In this document: positions 44,474-53,247 of the stretch, piece by piece
Position numbering within the stretch: the first letter of the stretch is position 1
How the letters are laid out: every line of letters starts with the position of its first letter
Notes under the pieces: generated by a model
Database searches by the model: none
What the model was told of the DNA's origin: nothing
Seen by the model: only the letters and a program-made list of their open reading frames with translations
Translations under genes and position numbers: made by a program
Origin: Aldehydirespirator sp965116965
GTDB lineage: Bacteria > Actinomycetota > Acidimicrobiia > Acidimicrobiales > Aldehydirespiratoraceae
Reading direction: 5' to 3'
DNA: 64,000 nucleotides
NCBI GenBank assembly: GCA_965116965.1
Contig: OZ220743.1
Coordinates: 3,038,001-3,102,000, forward strand

Positions 44474-45822
44474 GAGCCTGCGCGGAAACGTGGGGAGGGG
44501 GGTGGTTGAGGGTCCCCGTTGAGGGGTCGAGGCCCTGCTGGGATCGGTGACGTCAGTCCAACCGAGCCAGGAGGGCCTCGATGGCCAGCGATGTTATGTC
44601 GGTGCGGCTTCACTTGCCGCAGATTCGTGTGCTGGGGGTGGTCGAGGACACCGCGGCGCGCCTTGTGGTGAGCGTCGAGTCGACGCTGAGGCGGCTGCGC
44701 TGCCCGATGTGCGGGTTCATGTGCCGCAGGGTCCATGACCGCCGCGGCAAGAAGGTCCAGGGCTTGGAGGTGTCGGGGCGGCGCACGACGCTGGTGTGGT
44801 CGCGGCGCAGGATGGTCTGTGACAGCTGCGACAGCCGGTTCTTGGAGGACCACGCGGCCTTCGAGGGCGCGCTGACGGCGAGGCTGGCGCGGGCGCTGGT
44901 CTCAGACGCCAAGGTGATGACGTTGCGCGCCGCGGCGCGCCGGCGCGGCGTGGGCTGGCACAAGATCAACGCGCTGGTGCGGGCCTGGGCCGGGATCGTC
45001 GCCGAGCGCCGCCGCAGCGAGCGCTGCCGGGTGCTGCTGGTCGATGAGACCTCGATCCGCCGCCGCTGCGTGACCGTGATCGTCAACGCCGACACCAACA
45101 AGACCCTCGCGATGGTCCCGCACCGCAGCTCGGCGGCGCTGTGGGCGTTCTTCGCGCAACAAGGCCACAAGTGGTGCAGAGGCGTCAAGGTGGTCGTCAC
45201 AGACGGCTCACGCGCCTACAAGGCCGCCATCGACGCCCACCTCGGCCACGCCCGCCACGTGCTTGACCGGTTCCACGTCATCCGGTGGTTCTCAGCGGGG
45301 CTCACCGCGGTGCGCCGCGACGTCCAGCGCCGCGAGCCCCAAGGCGCAAAGCCCGCATTCGAGCCCGAGGTGTTCGGGGCGCGGTTCGCTCTGCTGCGCC
45401 GAGGCGACACCCTCACCGAAGCCGAACAGGCCCGACTCCGGAGCCTGTTCGACGCACACCCCCGCCTCCAAGCCGGCCGGCAGGCCCTCCAGGAGCTCCA
45501 CGGCCTCTACACCGCAGGCGACCACCACAGCGCCCTCGAAGCGCTCGGAAGGTTCTGCGACCTCTACGAGACCGGCGAACTGCCCGAGTTCCACGACATC
45601 GTCGACGCCATCATCGCCTGGTCAGACGAGATCCTCGCCTGGCACCACAGCCGCCGGGCCTCCAACGGCAGAATCGAGGGCACCAACAACCTGCTGCAAG
45701 TCCTGCGCCGCACCGCCCACGGCTTCACCAACCCCACCAACTTCGAAGCCCGAGGCCTACCGATAACGTGACCAGCCCACCGGTGCCAGCAACCCCTCAT
45801 CCCACAAAATCGCGCAGCGCCC
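44474..45822 (+). mobile_element. ISL3-family element, copy 3 (complete)
   Basis: 1349 bp from GAGCCTGCGCGG to CGCGCAGCGCCC. It is inserted against the fragment of copy 2 on the left and followed by a NYN-domain remnant on the right. Flanking bases (ACAAGAT and AACTTCTG) do not match, so no target duplication remains. Confidence 0.9.
44581..45771 (+). CDS. ISL3-family transposase (copy 3)
   Basis: Intact 396-aa transposase. It carries the zinc finger at residues 41-95 (CPMC, CDSC), the acidic residue of VLLVDETSIRRRC, VVVTDGSRAYKAAIDAHLGHARHVLDRFHVIRW, and the C-terminal HSRRASNGRIEGTNNLLQVLRRTAHGF with the final catalytic Glu. ATG 44581 follows AGGAGGG. Almost identical to the copy 4 protein, so at least two functional sources exist. 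Confidence 0.93.
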   Translation: MASDVMSVRLHLPQIRVLGVVEDTAARLVVSVESTLRRLRCPMCGFMCRRVHDRRGKKVQGLEVSGRRTTLVWSRRRMVCDSCDSRFLEDHAAFEGALTARLARALVSDAKVMTLRAAARRRGVGWHKINALVRAWAGIVAERRRSERCRVLLVDETSIRRRCVTVIVNADTNKTLAMVPHRSSAALWAFFAQQGHKWCRGVKVVVTDGSRAYKAAIDAHLGHARHVLDRFHVIRWFSAGLTAVRRDVQRREPQGAKPAFEPEVFGARFALLRRGDTLTEAEQARLRSLFDAHPRLQAGRQALQELHGLYTAGDHHSALEALGRFCDLYETGELPEFHDIVDAIIAWSDEILAWHHSRRASNGRIEGTNNLLQVLRRTAHGFTNPTNFEARGLPIT

Positions 45823-46188
45823 AACTTCTGGACCAACAAGTGCCGCCACCTCCGCAACCAGGGCGTCCACGTCTACACCGGCAGAGTCAACTCGGCCCGC
45901 CAAGAGAAGGGGGTCGACGTGAGCCTGGCTCTCGATCTCATCCAGGCGACCCACGAGCAGCGCTACGACGCCGCCATCATCGTGAGCCAGGACGCCGACT
46001 TCGGGCCCGCCGTAAGGCTGGCCAAGAATATCGCCCGCTCACAAGGGCGCTACCTGCTGTTTGAGTCCGCTTTCCCTGTCGGTGCCGGGAGCACCTCCAA
46101 ACGCGGCGTGCCCGGCACGAAGTGGGTCCCCATCGACAAGGCCACCTACGACACCTGCCGCGACCCCCGCGATTACCGACGCTCGTAA
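45823..46188 (+). pseudogene. NYN-domain protein, C-terminal fragment
   Basis: 121 residues starting at the ISL3 end: NFWTNKCRHLRNQGVHVYTG, EKGVDVSLALDLIQATHEQRY and DAAIIVSQDADFGPAVRLAKN match the PIN-like NYN ribonuclease fold, with the Asp residues of GVDV and SQDADF kept. The N-terminal strand with the first Asp is lost. A GTG at 45919 could give an 89-aa product. NYN proteins usually act as RNA nucleases. Remnant only. Confidence 0.75.
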
Positions 46189-46214
46189 CCTGCATCTCCG
46201 GCGGCAGCGTGCTG

Positions 46215-47354
46215 CTACAGCGACTGGAGTTCCGCTACAACAGCCGCCAGTCGACTTGTGAGGTTGTCGATGTGGTGTGCGGCGTCGTCGTAAGCCACTG
46301 ACCACGCGTTCACGCCTTTGGCGGAAGCGTCCGATGTGAACGAGTCGCCTCGGAAGCTCTGCTCCCACTTCTGGAGCGCTTCTTTGAGCGGTCCGCTGGG
46401 GCCGGGGGCGTCATAGGCGGTGATGGACTCTCCGAAGGTGAAGTACCTAGTTCTCATCCATCCCCAGCCGCCCATTGAGGGACTGTTGAGCCACGCGACG
46501 GTCACTGGCAAGTCCCAGCCAGCACATCTGACGCGGATCGTGACGCTCTGGGGTCCCCAACTCAATTGAGCACCCGATTGTTCGGCTACGTCCAACAGTC
46601 CGGCGGCTGCGTTGCGGGCCTCGGCGCTCGCGAACTCCGCCAAGAAAGACTCCCGGTCGAGTCTGCGGCGGATGCCAGATGCCGGTTTGGCGGTTGTGCC
46701 GAACACCCGGGACACGAACGTCTCGCCCTTGCCGCGTCCGAATGGTTTGATCTCAACGGCGAGAACCTCGACGGTGGGCATCTGTGCATTGAGGAATTCC
46801 ACGATGCGCCGAAGTGAATCCGGGATCTCATCTGCCACGAACAGCAGCCTCATGCGGCCCGCAACGAGACTTGTGGCGGCCATGTCCCAGAACGCGGCGA
46901 CATCCAGCTGCTCGTCGGCGGGCAGCAGATCCTGGAGCTGACTCTCGGGGTCGCAGCCTCGAGTCTTTGCGGTTGCCTCGTGGGCGACGCGCAACTCATC
47001 GGCGCTCCAGGTGTGCGCGGCGTGGGCCGCGTACTCCAGCAGTTGGCCGACCACGCTGCGGCGCACCTCGCGATTGGTGCCGCGCTTGATCTCGACCAGA
47101 GTCACCAGCGCGTCTTGATCCACCAGCACCAGATCCACAGCCCAACGAGCGGCGGAATCGGCGTCTTCGGCGACTGCCTTCTCTTCCTGGACCAGCACCC
47201 AACGCAGCGGATCACCCGGGCGCATCTGTTCCCCGTCAAGTAACTGCAACTGTTCGACCAGCAGCCCTTGCAATTCGCTCTCCGACGCGAACCGGTCCTC
47301 TTCGAGGGCTACCAGTTCGCCGTCTTCGCCTTTGGCGTATATTCGCTGCGACAT
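46215..47354 (-). CDS. PD-(D/E)XK-like nuclease-fold protein
   Basis: 379-aa protein starting at ATG 47354 (MSQRIYAKGEDGEL) after GGGAGAGGTGAG; an upstream start at 47456 would run through the tandem repeat. Residues 72-110 read WAVDLVLVDQDALVTLVEIKRGTNRE: Asp74, Glu88 and Lys90 fit the PD-(D/E)XK core, with Glu27 upstream and QLLEYAAH after. The C-terminal half (SWGPQSVTIRVRC, WGWMRTRYFTFG) is not recognised. Probably a DNA-processing or defence enzyme, but DNA cleavage is inferred only from the core motif. Confidence 0.8.
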   Translation of the reverse strand: MSQRIYAKGEDGELVALEEDRFASESELQGLLVEQLQLLDGEQMRPGDPLRWVLVQEEKAVAEDADSAARWAVDLVLVDQDALVTLVEIKRGTNREVRRSVVGQLLEYAAHAAHTWSADELRVAHEATAKTRGCDPESQLQDLLPADEQLDVAAFWDMAATSLVAGRMRLLFVADEIPDSLRRIVEFLNAQMPTVEVLAVEIKPFGRGKGETFVSRVFGTTAKPASGIRRRLDRESFLAEFASAEARNAAAGLLDVAEQSGAQLSWGPQSVTIRVRCAGWDLPVTVAWLNSPSMGGWGWMRTRYFTFGESITAYDAPGPSGPLKEALQKWEQSFRGDSFTSDASAKGVNAWSVAYDDAAHHIDNLTSRLAAVVAELQSL

Positions 47355-47370
47355 CTCACCTCTCCCAAGA

Positions 47371-47586
47371 TCAGACCCCCGACGACTATCCCGACGCCGC
47401 CCAATGTACGGGCACCGCCGACATCGGCCTGTTGCAGTAATCTGACCCGGTGCCACAAGACGCCACAGGCCAGATCAATCAGACCCCCGACGACTATCCC
47501 GACGCCGCCCAATGTACGGGCACCGCCGACATCGGCCTGTTGCAGTAATCTGACCCGGTGCCACAAGACGCCACAGGCCAGATCAA
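47371..47586. repeat. Perfect tandem duplication, 2 x 108 bp
   Basis: The unit starting TCAGACCCCCGACGACTATC runs 47371-47478 and is repeated at 47479-47586 with no difference that I can see. 108 is a multiple of three, so frames stay open across it, but no coding role is evident. It sits just upstream of the PD-(D/E)XK gene, in its promoter region, and 90 bp before the 110-aa gene on the other strand. The perfect match implies a very recent event. Confidence 0.9.
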
Positions 47587-47676
47587 GAAGGTCTGTCCGA
47601 CGTCGACGGGCGTGACGGCAGAGACTGGCCTCGTGCCCATCCGCCGCCCTCTGGACCTTCGTCTCATCGGCATCGG

Positions 47677-48009
47677 ATGACCACAGGTCCTCCACCGTTC
47701 TGCTGGCCATGCAGGCACTACCGTCCGCCCGAGCATCCCCCAGGAATGACCCAGGGCGAGTGGTCCAGCGGAACATGCGCGGCATTCCCCGACGGCATCC
47801 CCTCGATCATTGCCGCCGGCGGGTTCGACCACCGCAAACCATACGACGGCGACAACGGGTTCCAGTTCGAACCAGGCTCGCCGCGCACCGCCGAGTGGTC
47901 CCAAGACCAAGTGGTGGCGTTCCTCGAACGTACACTTCGCAACTTCCACAGCCGCCAGGCACGACTCGAAAGGCTGCGCAAGTCGCCTGCTCAGGATCAA
48001 CTCCCCTAG
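47677..48009 (+). CDS. Small conserved hypothetical protein with Cys motif
   Basis: 110-aa protein. PFCWPCRHYR and GTCAAFPDGIPSII hold three Cys in a possible metal-binding pattern, followed by GGFDHRKPYDGDNGFQFEP. This pattern recurs in small uncharacterised bacterial proteins, but I do not know the function. The C-terminal 30 residues are a basic helix. ATG 47677 has no strong ribosome site. The stop overlaps the convergent integrase scrap. Confidence 0.65.
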   Translation: MTTGPPPFCWPCRHYRPPEHPPGMTQGEWSSGTCAAFPDGIPSIIAAGGFDHRKPYDGDNGFQFEPGSPRTAEWSQDQVVAFLERTLRNFHSRQARLERLRKSPAQDQLP

Positions 48010-48170
48010 GTGGCGGTCAGAGCCAGCATCCGCATGGCGAGCTTCGTGGTCGGGTAAGCGGCTGAGTTGTCGATGGCCGCTAGCGCGGCGGGCACCTCAT
48101 CCGGCGACAGCGCCGCCATGCAGTGCGCGCGACCCGTTGCGGGCAGTGCGTACTCGGGAAGGCCTTTCAT
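48006..48170 (-). pseudogene. Tyrosine recombinase (phage-type integrase) fragment
   Basis: About 54 residues: LPEYALPATGRAHCMAALSP, DEVPAALAAIDNSAAYPTT and KLAMRMLALTAT align with the region just before the first catalytic Arg of P4-type integrases (...LTATRSGEVR). The frame stops exactly where that Arg should come. Neither the N-terminal SAM-like domain nor the catalytic domain is present. It shows that an integrase-bearing element once lay here. Confidence 0.65.
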
Positions 48171-48248
48171 GGCCCGTCGGTTGCCAGCAGGTCCCGATGC
48201 GCCCGGCCCGGCTGATGTTCGATACTCCACCGGCGTGGAACTGAAACG

Positions 48249-49259
48249 TCAGAGTCCGGCGCTGAGGTCGATACCGGGGTCGGGCTGTGAGGGCTCGCCG
48301 GTTGCTATGTCGACGATGGCGGCGAGTTGGCGTAGCTCGGCGGTGAGCCGGTCGATGGAGTCGTTGACGGTTCTGCGGCCGTGCAGGCTCGCCATCTTGT
48401 CGGCGGCGTAGCCGGCTGCGGCAGCCGCCGCGGCGGCAACGGCGGTGGTGTAGGCGGCGGTGGCCAGCTCGTGGGGGTGGGGCTCGTCGGGGCCGGGCTG
48501 GTAGTCGCCCAAGGCGCGCCACGCGCTCACGTTCTGCGCGGTCACCGGGCCGGCGAAGATCAAGCCGGCCGCAGCTTGGTCATCCTTGGGCAACTTGTCG
48601 ACGATGAGGACGATGCGATGGTTGTGGTGCAGCAGGCCTGGGTCGATCTGAGCCTTGGTGCCGAGCGCCTTGAACGCCGATTCGATGGCCATGGCCGCGG
48701 CGGTGCAGGCCTCCACGAGACGGTCGGCTTGCAGGTCGTGGTAGTCGTCGAGGCGGCCCGTTGCGTGGGCTTGGCGCTCGCGGTCGTCGGGGTGATGGCG
48801 CCGGGCGAGACGTTGCAACTGGGTGCGGACCTCTTCGAGGCGGCGCCACGCGGCCTCGGTGTCAGACGTGGCCATGACTTGCTCCTTGTCCCAGCGGATG
48901 GCGCTGTCGTCGCCGTCGCGGACCGCGACAGGCATCAGGTCGGCCCGGATCGCCGCAGCGAACGACGCCGCGCAACGGTTCTGGACGGCCCATTCGGGAA
49001 CATCGGTGAGCCAAACATCGACGGATTGACCGACAGCATCGGCGGCGAGATCCTCCAGGGCGTAGGCAGTGTCGCGTCGGCTGCGGTAGTCCAAGTCGTC
49101 GAGGACCACCACCAGGTCGATGTCGCTGTAGGGCCGGGCTTCGCCCTTAGCGACGGACCCGAACACCATCACCTCGCGGGCACCCGCGTCGGTGAGCGCT
49201 CGGCCAGCTCGCCGAGCGTCCTCGATGGTCGGTGCAGCCGTGTCTCCCACAACCTCCAC
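48249..49259 (-). CDS. Nucleotidyltransferase-HEPN fusion protein
   Basis: 336-aa protein. Residues about 28-130 are a minimal nucleotidyltransferase with MVFGSVAKGEARPYSDIDLVVV (GSxxxGxxxxxSDxD motif). Residues about 140-320 form an all-helical HEPN-like domain (AAWRRLEEVRTQLQRLARR, DLQADRLVEACTAAAMAIESAFKAL). Usually MNT and HEPN are two neighbouring genes forming a toxin-antitoxin pair in which MNT adds AMP to HEPN. Here both are in one chain. Start at GTG or ATG near 49259. The downstream DNA (48230-48248) gives no clear terminator. Confidence 0.82.
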   Translation of the reverse strand: MEVVGDTAAPTIEDARRAGRALTDAGAREVMVFGSVAKGEARPYSDIDLVVVLDDLDYRSRRDTAYALEDLAADAVGQSVDVWLTDVPEWAVQNRCAASFAAAIRADLMPVAVRDGDDSAIRWDKEQVMATSDTEAAWRRLEEVRTQLQRLARRHHPDDRERQAHATGRLDDYHDLQADRLVEACTAAAMAIESAFKALGTKAQIDPGLLHHNHRIVLIVDKLPKDDQAAAGLIFAGPVTAQNVSAWRALGDYQPGPDEPHPHELATAAYTTAVAAAAAAAAGYAADKMASLHGRRTVNDSIDRLTAELRQLAAIVDIATGEPSQPDPGIDLSAGL

Positions 49260-49545
49260 GCTACTAGGAGGCGCAGCTGCAGGACGCAGCGTCGGGGGAG
49301 GCTCGACCGGCAGCAGCGACTCTGGACGAGCCGGGCCCCTCCCCCGAGTGAGGGGCTGGAGCGCCGCGGATCGAGCCTGAAGGCTCCCCCAGGCCCGGTC
49401 GGAGCAGCCGGGCTAGGGCGCGCTCCTCCGCCAAGGGCTCGTTCTGTACCGGAGCGGCACCTAGCCCGTGGAGTGTGGCTCCGTTATCCGATACGTCAGA
49501 ACGGTCCCGGTGAGCATGCGAGTCTTGACCCGGGGCGGAACTTCT
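49260..49545. other. Non-coding stretch with stem-loop
   Basis: 286 bp between the MNT-HEPN gene and ISL3 copy 4. No convincing gene. A hairpin of CCCCTC and GAGGGG lies near 49336-49355. The end near 49540 (GAACTTCT) is the left flank of the IS. Confidence 0.5.
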
Positions 49546-50894
49546 GGGCGCTGCGCGATTTTGTGGGATGAGGGGTTGCTGGCACCGGTGGGCTGGTCAC
49601 GTTATCAGTAGGCCTCGGGCTTCGAAGTTGGTGGGGTTGGTGAAGCCGTGGGCGGTGCGGCGCAGGACTTGCAGCAGGTTGTTGGTGCCCTCGATTCTGC
49701 CGTTGGAGGCCCGGCGGCTGTGGTGCCAGGCGAGGATCTCGTCTGACCAGGCGATGATGGCGTCGACGATGTCGTGGAACTCGGGCAGTTCGCCGGTCTC
49801 GTAGAGGTCGCAGAACCTTCCGAGCGCTTCGAGGGCGCTGTGGTGGTCGCCTGCGGTGTAGAGGCCGTGGAGCTCCTGGAGGGCCTGCCAGCCGGCTTGG
49901 AGGCGGGGGTGTGCGTCGAACAGGCTCCGGAGTCGGGCCTGTTCGGCTTCGGTGAGGGTGTCGCCTCGGCGCAGCAGAGCGAACCGCGCCCCGAACACCT
50001 CGGGCTCGAATGCGGGCTTTGCGCCTTGGGGCTCGCGGCGCTGGACGTCGCGGCGCACCGCGGTGAGCCCCGCTGAGAACCACCGGATGACGTGGAACCG
50101 GTCAAGCACGTGGCGGGCGTGGCCGAGGTGGGCGTCGATGGCGGCCTTGTAGGCGCGTGAGCCGTCTGTGACGACCACCTTGACGCCTCTGCACCACTTG
50201 TGGCCTTGTTGCGCGAAGAACGCCCACAGCGCCGCCGAGCTGCGGTGCGGGACCATCGCGAGGGTCTTGTTGGTGTCGGCGTTGACGATCACGGTCACGC
50301 AGCGGCGGCGGATCGAGGTCTCATCGACCAGCAGCACCCGGCAGCGCTCGCTGCGGCGGCGCTCGGCGACGATCCCGGCCCAGGCCCGCACCAGCGCGTT
50401 GATCTTGTGCCAGCCCACGCCGCGCCGGCGCGCCGCGGCGCGCAACGTCATCACCTTGGCGTCTGAGACCAGCGCCCGCGCCAGCCTCGCCGTCAGCGCG
50501 CCCTCGAAGGCCGCGTGGTCCTCCAAGAACCGGCTGTCGCAGCTGTCACAGACCATCCTGCGCCGCGACCACACCAGCGTCGTGCGCCGCCCCGACACCT
50601 CCAAGCCCTGGACCTTCTTGCCGCGGCGGTCATGGACCCTGCGGCACATGAACCCGCACATCGGGCAGCGCAGCCGCCTCAGCGTCGACTCGACGCTCAC
50701 CACAAGGCGCGCCGCGGTGTCCTCGACCACCCCCAGCACACGAATCTGCGGCAGATGAAGCCGCACCGACATAACATCGCTGGCCATCGAGGCCCTCCTG
50801 GCTCGGTTGGACTGACGTCACCGATCCCAGCAGGGCCTCGACCCCTCAACGGGGACCCTCAACCACCCCCCTCCCCACGTTTCCGCGCAGGCTC
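49546..50894 (-). mobile_element. ISL3-family element, copy 4 (complete)
   Basis: 1349 bp, opposite orientation to copy 3, with the same ends. Flanks GAACTTCT (left) and GTATTTCA (right) differ, so no target duplication remains. Copies 3 and 4 form a 1.35-kb inverted repeat around 45.8-49.5 kb, so that segment could invert by recombination. Confidence 0.92.
49597..50787 (-). CDS. ISL3-family transposase (copy 4)
   Basis: Intact 396-aa transposase, nearly identical to the copy 3 product; differences include GWQALQ for GRQALQ and a final LLIT for LPIT. Zinc finger and acidic core residues are complete. ATG 50787 follows AGGAGGG. Likely functional and able to act on all copies. Confidence 0.93.
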   Translation of the reverse strand: MASDVMSVRLHLPQIRVLGVVEDTAARLVVSVESTLRRLRCPMCGFMCRRVHDRRGKKVQGLEVSGRRTTLVWSRRRMVCDSCDSRFLEDHAAFEGALTARLARALVSDAKVMTLRAAARRRGVGWHKINALVRAWAGIVAERRRSERCRVLLVDETSIRRRCVTVIVNADTNKTLAMVPHRSSAALWAFFAQQGHKWCRGVKVVVTDGSRAYKAAIDAHLGHARHVLDRFHVIRWFSAGLTAVRRDVQRREPQGAKPAFEPEVFGARFALLRRGDTLTEAEQARLRSLFDAHPRLQAGWQALQELHGLYTAGDHHSALEALGRFCDLYETGELPEFHDIVDAIIAWSDEILAWHHSRRASNGRIEGTNNLLQVLRRTAHGFTNPTNFEARGLLIT

Positions 50895-50997
50895 GTATTT
50901 CATGTCAGGCGCTCCTTGACCTCTGTCTCACGACACCAGCCCATCACCCCCGCTGGCGTCACTGTGTCGTAGGCAATCTTGGGGCTAGTTTCTTGAG

Positions 50998-51825
50998 GTG
51001 GCGAAGACTCCCCACCCGCCGTTTGGAGCCGAGATCATAGAGGGTGTCGCGGCAGTTCTGGGCGACACTGGGAGGGGGTTGACGGGCTCTGAGATTGCCC
51101 AGCGACTGACCGAGGCGCGGGTCGCCGATACCGATCCTGGCATCACCAAGCGGCACCGCATCTACAACGCCCTGGTGACCCGACAAAACCGCGACCAGGC
51201 TGGGAACTGCGTCGTCGCCTTCATCGTCGCGGCCATGAAGCCCGTCCGGTTCCGGGATGATCCGGCCCAGCGCAGCTATCTCCAGGACGGCTTGAACGAG
51301 GTCCTCGTCTACGCCGGCTTCCGTGTCAACGACGACGGTCGGGTGGCCAAGCTGAGCGCCGGCAAGGCCACGACCCTGACCGAAGCCCAACAGCGAGCCG
51401 GCACGATCCGAACCGAGCTACGTCGGAGAAGCACCCACCCCGAGGTTGTGCGGTACTGCACTGACGAACTACTGGCCAAGAACAACTTTCACGCCACTCT
51501 CGAGGCGACCAAGAGCATCCCGGCCCGGCTCCGGACCCTGACCGGTCTCACCACCGACGGCGCCGATTTGGTCGACCACACCCTGGCCCCAGCCAGCGGC
51601 CCGCGGGTAGCGATCAACAGCGGTATCACCAAGGCCGACCGCAGCGAGCAATCCGGGTTCGCCAACCTCGTCACCGGGCTTCTCGGCCTCTATCGAAACC
51701 CCACCGCCCACGACCCCCGCCTCACTCGCACCGTCAGCGACGACGAACTGCTTGAGGCCCTCACCACCATCTCCGTGGTCCATCGCCGCCTCGATGACAC
51801 CAACGTTGCAACCACCGGGCCATGA
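50998..51825 (+). CDS. TIGR02391 (Ymh) family protein
   Basis: 275-aa protein starting at GTG 50998. The C-terminal two thirds match the TIGR02391 family: CTDELLAKNNFHATLEATKS, LRTLTGLTTDGADLVDHTL, INSGITKADRSEQSGFANLV and GLYRNPTAHDPRL. The N-terminal part (GAEIIEGVAAVLGDTGRGLTGSEIAQRL) looks like a winged helix. NPTAH resembles the RNxxxH of HEPN proteins. Family members are common in defence islands and of unknown role. Upstream DNA is the end of ISL3 copy 4, 100 bp away. Confidence 0.85.
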   Translation: MAKTPHPPFGAEIIEGVAAVLGDTGRGLTGSEIAQRLTEARVADTDPGITKRHRIYNALVTRQNRDQAGNCVVAFIVAAMKPVRFRDDPAQRSYLQDGLNEVLVYAGFRVNDDGRVAKLSAGKATTLTEAQQRAGTIRTELRRRSTHPEVVRYCTDELLAKNNFHATLEATKSIPARLRTLTGLTTDGADLVDHTLAPASGPRVAINSGITKADRSEQSGFANLVTGLLGLYRNPTAHDPRLTRTVSDDELLEALTTISVVHRRLDDTNVATTGP

Positions 51826-51951
51826 CCACTACCACGGTCCTATAGCTTCCCCGAGTTGTCCGGTTCAGCGGTCGTGGCTGCCGGGGCTACTATCTGCGAC
51901 TTCGCCCGGGTTCGAGACTGTTGCGAGCCGCGGCGGGGCGTTCCGCCAAAC

Positions 51952-53247
51952 TCACGCCGTACTTGCGATCCCGTGATTCTCGATCTGGTGCGAGATCACC
52001 CACGAGGACACTCCGAACTCTTCCGCTAGATCGGCTACCTGTTCTTCGTCCACAACAGGACTCGATATCCTCTCGATAAGACTGGAGGATGGAGCCAAGA
52101 ACTCGGCCGCGAATGCTCGGTTGCGTTGCTGCTGCTCGGTGTTGCCTCTGGTGACAAGCGCGTCTCCGTGGCCGGACATCGCCTCAGCAAGGGCGCGGCA
52201 GAACAGGAATCTCCAACTGGCCTGTCCTCTGCGCTTCAGGCCGAAGGACGCACCGTCTCCTGCCCCTCGCGCGACGACGCCATCTACTAGCGCCAGATGC
52301 TCCAGTGGCGCCACCGGCTCAGTCGCTTGCCTTAATTCCTCGACGCTCTGACCTAGGGCGTCAGCCAACAGTTTCGTGTTCTGAATGGGTTGACCGTCGA
52401 GGCCGAGTTCACTTCTTGCTCTCCTGGCCAGGTCGTAGCCAGTCCGCCAGGGAGGCTTGTCGTTGAATCCCCCATCACCGATGAAGGTCAGGCTGCGGGG
52501 CAGGCGCAGCATATTGGATCGGGCCTCCTCGATGGCCTCCAGTATCGCTGAGCAGTCATCCAAGGGCTTGGAAGCATCAATTGCGGGAATTGCCTCCGCG
52601 CTCAGCGGACCGAGGTGATCGGCGAGCGCGACAACATGGCCTTGCATTGCATCGTCCAAGTCGTACGGATCCCAGCCCAACCCTGCTGACAGGGCGCAGA
52701 ACTCTGACTCATCTTCGTCCGTCGCCTGGATGGCGGTCCATTCGTCCTGCAGCAACGTCGATTCGATGCCGCGCGCTAGAAGCCTGGAGGTCACTCTGTC
52801 GATGAAGTCAGCGCAGTCCTCCATGAGTTGCGCACGATCGACAACCGCGTGACCCTCGCTCAGGAATGCGAGCTTGGCCCAAGAAGTCGACCTTCTGCCC
52901 CATCTGAGATGTGTCTGCGAGCCCGACGTCGTGATCGTCAAGTCAGGCAGCGCGTAGCCGTCGGTGGTGGCTCCCCATGAGTGTCTGTGACTGAACGCCG
53001 GGTCTGTCTTCTTCGTCGGATTCTCTGACTCGTAGTTGATGAACCACCAGTTGGTCACTAACCATTCGGCCACCGAATAGAGCGGGACGAAGATGCAATC
53101 CCTCGTTGTCTGTGCCCTGTTGTCGATGACATGCGTCAGCAATTGGCCGTTCACGTCAATGCGGAGAGACGCGAAGGTCGCTGACAGTTCCTCTCCCTGT
53201 ATCCCTTTGCCGTCCTGCCAATCGGCGTCGAACCGTATTGCGGTCAT
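51952..53247 (-). CDS. IrrE/ImmA-like protein lacking HExxH
   Basis: 431-aa protein. ATG 53247 is chosen because it overlaps the stop of the upstream gene (ATGA). The N-terminal 180 residues are not recognised (FVPLYSVAEWLVTNWWFINYE). A middle part (PPWRTGYDLARRARSELGLDG) looks like the start of an IrrE domain. The C-terminus has the typical NRAFAAEFLAPSSSL and EQVADLAEEFGVSSWVISHQ. Where the HExxH helix is expected, the sequence is WRFLFCRALAEAM, so the zinc site is gone. A degenerate, perhaps purely binding, relative of ImmA-type peptidases. Confidence 0.75.
   Translation of the reverse strand: MTAIRFDADWQDGKGIQGEELSATFASLRIDVNGQLLTHVIDNRAQTTRDCIFVPLYSVAEWLVTNWWFINYESENPTKKTDPAFSHRHSWGATTDGYALPDLTITTSGSQTHLRWGRRSTSWAKLAFLSEGHAVVDRAQLMEDCADFIDRVTSRLLARGIESTLLQDEWTAIQATDEDESEFCALSAGLGWDPYDLDDAMQGHVVALADHLGPLSAEAIPAIDASKPLDDCSAILEAIEEARSNMLRLPRSLTFIGDGGFNDKPPWRTGYDLARRARSELGLDGQPIQNTKLLADALGQSVEELRQATEPVAPLEHLALVDGVVARGAGDGASFGLKRRGQASWRFLFCRALAEAMSGHGDALVTRGNTEQQQRNRAFAAEFLAPSSSLIERISSPVVDEEQVADLAEEFGVSSWVISHQIENHGIASTA

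Noticed and set aside
30795..48170. attL/attR direct repeats of the ssrA 3' end bounding the island
   Set aside because: I looked for GGGAGTTCGATTC and the CAGCTCCACCA end downstream and did not find a second copy in the window.
41735..50894. 8-bp target duplications at ISL3 copies
   Set aside because: Flanks of copies 1, 3 and 4 do not match. AACTTCT appears beside both copy 3 and copy 4, but at the same (transposase 3') end and so in the wrong arrangement for one duplication.
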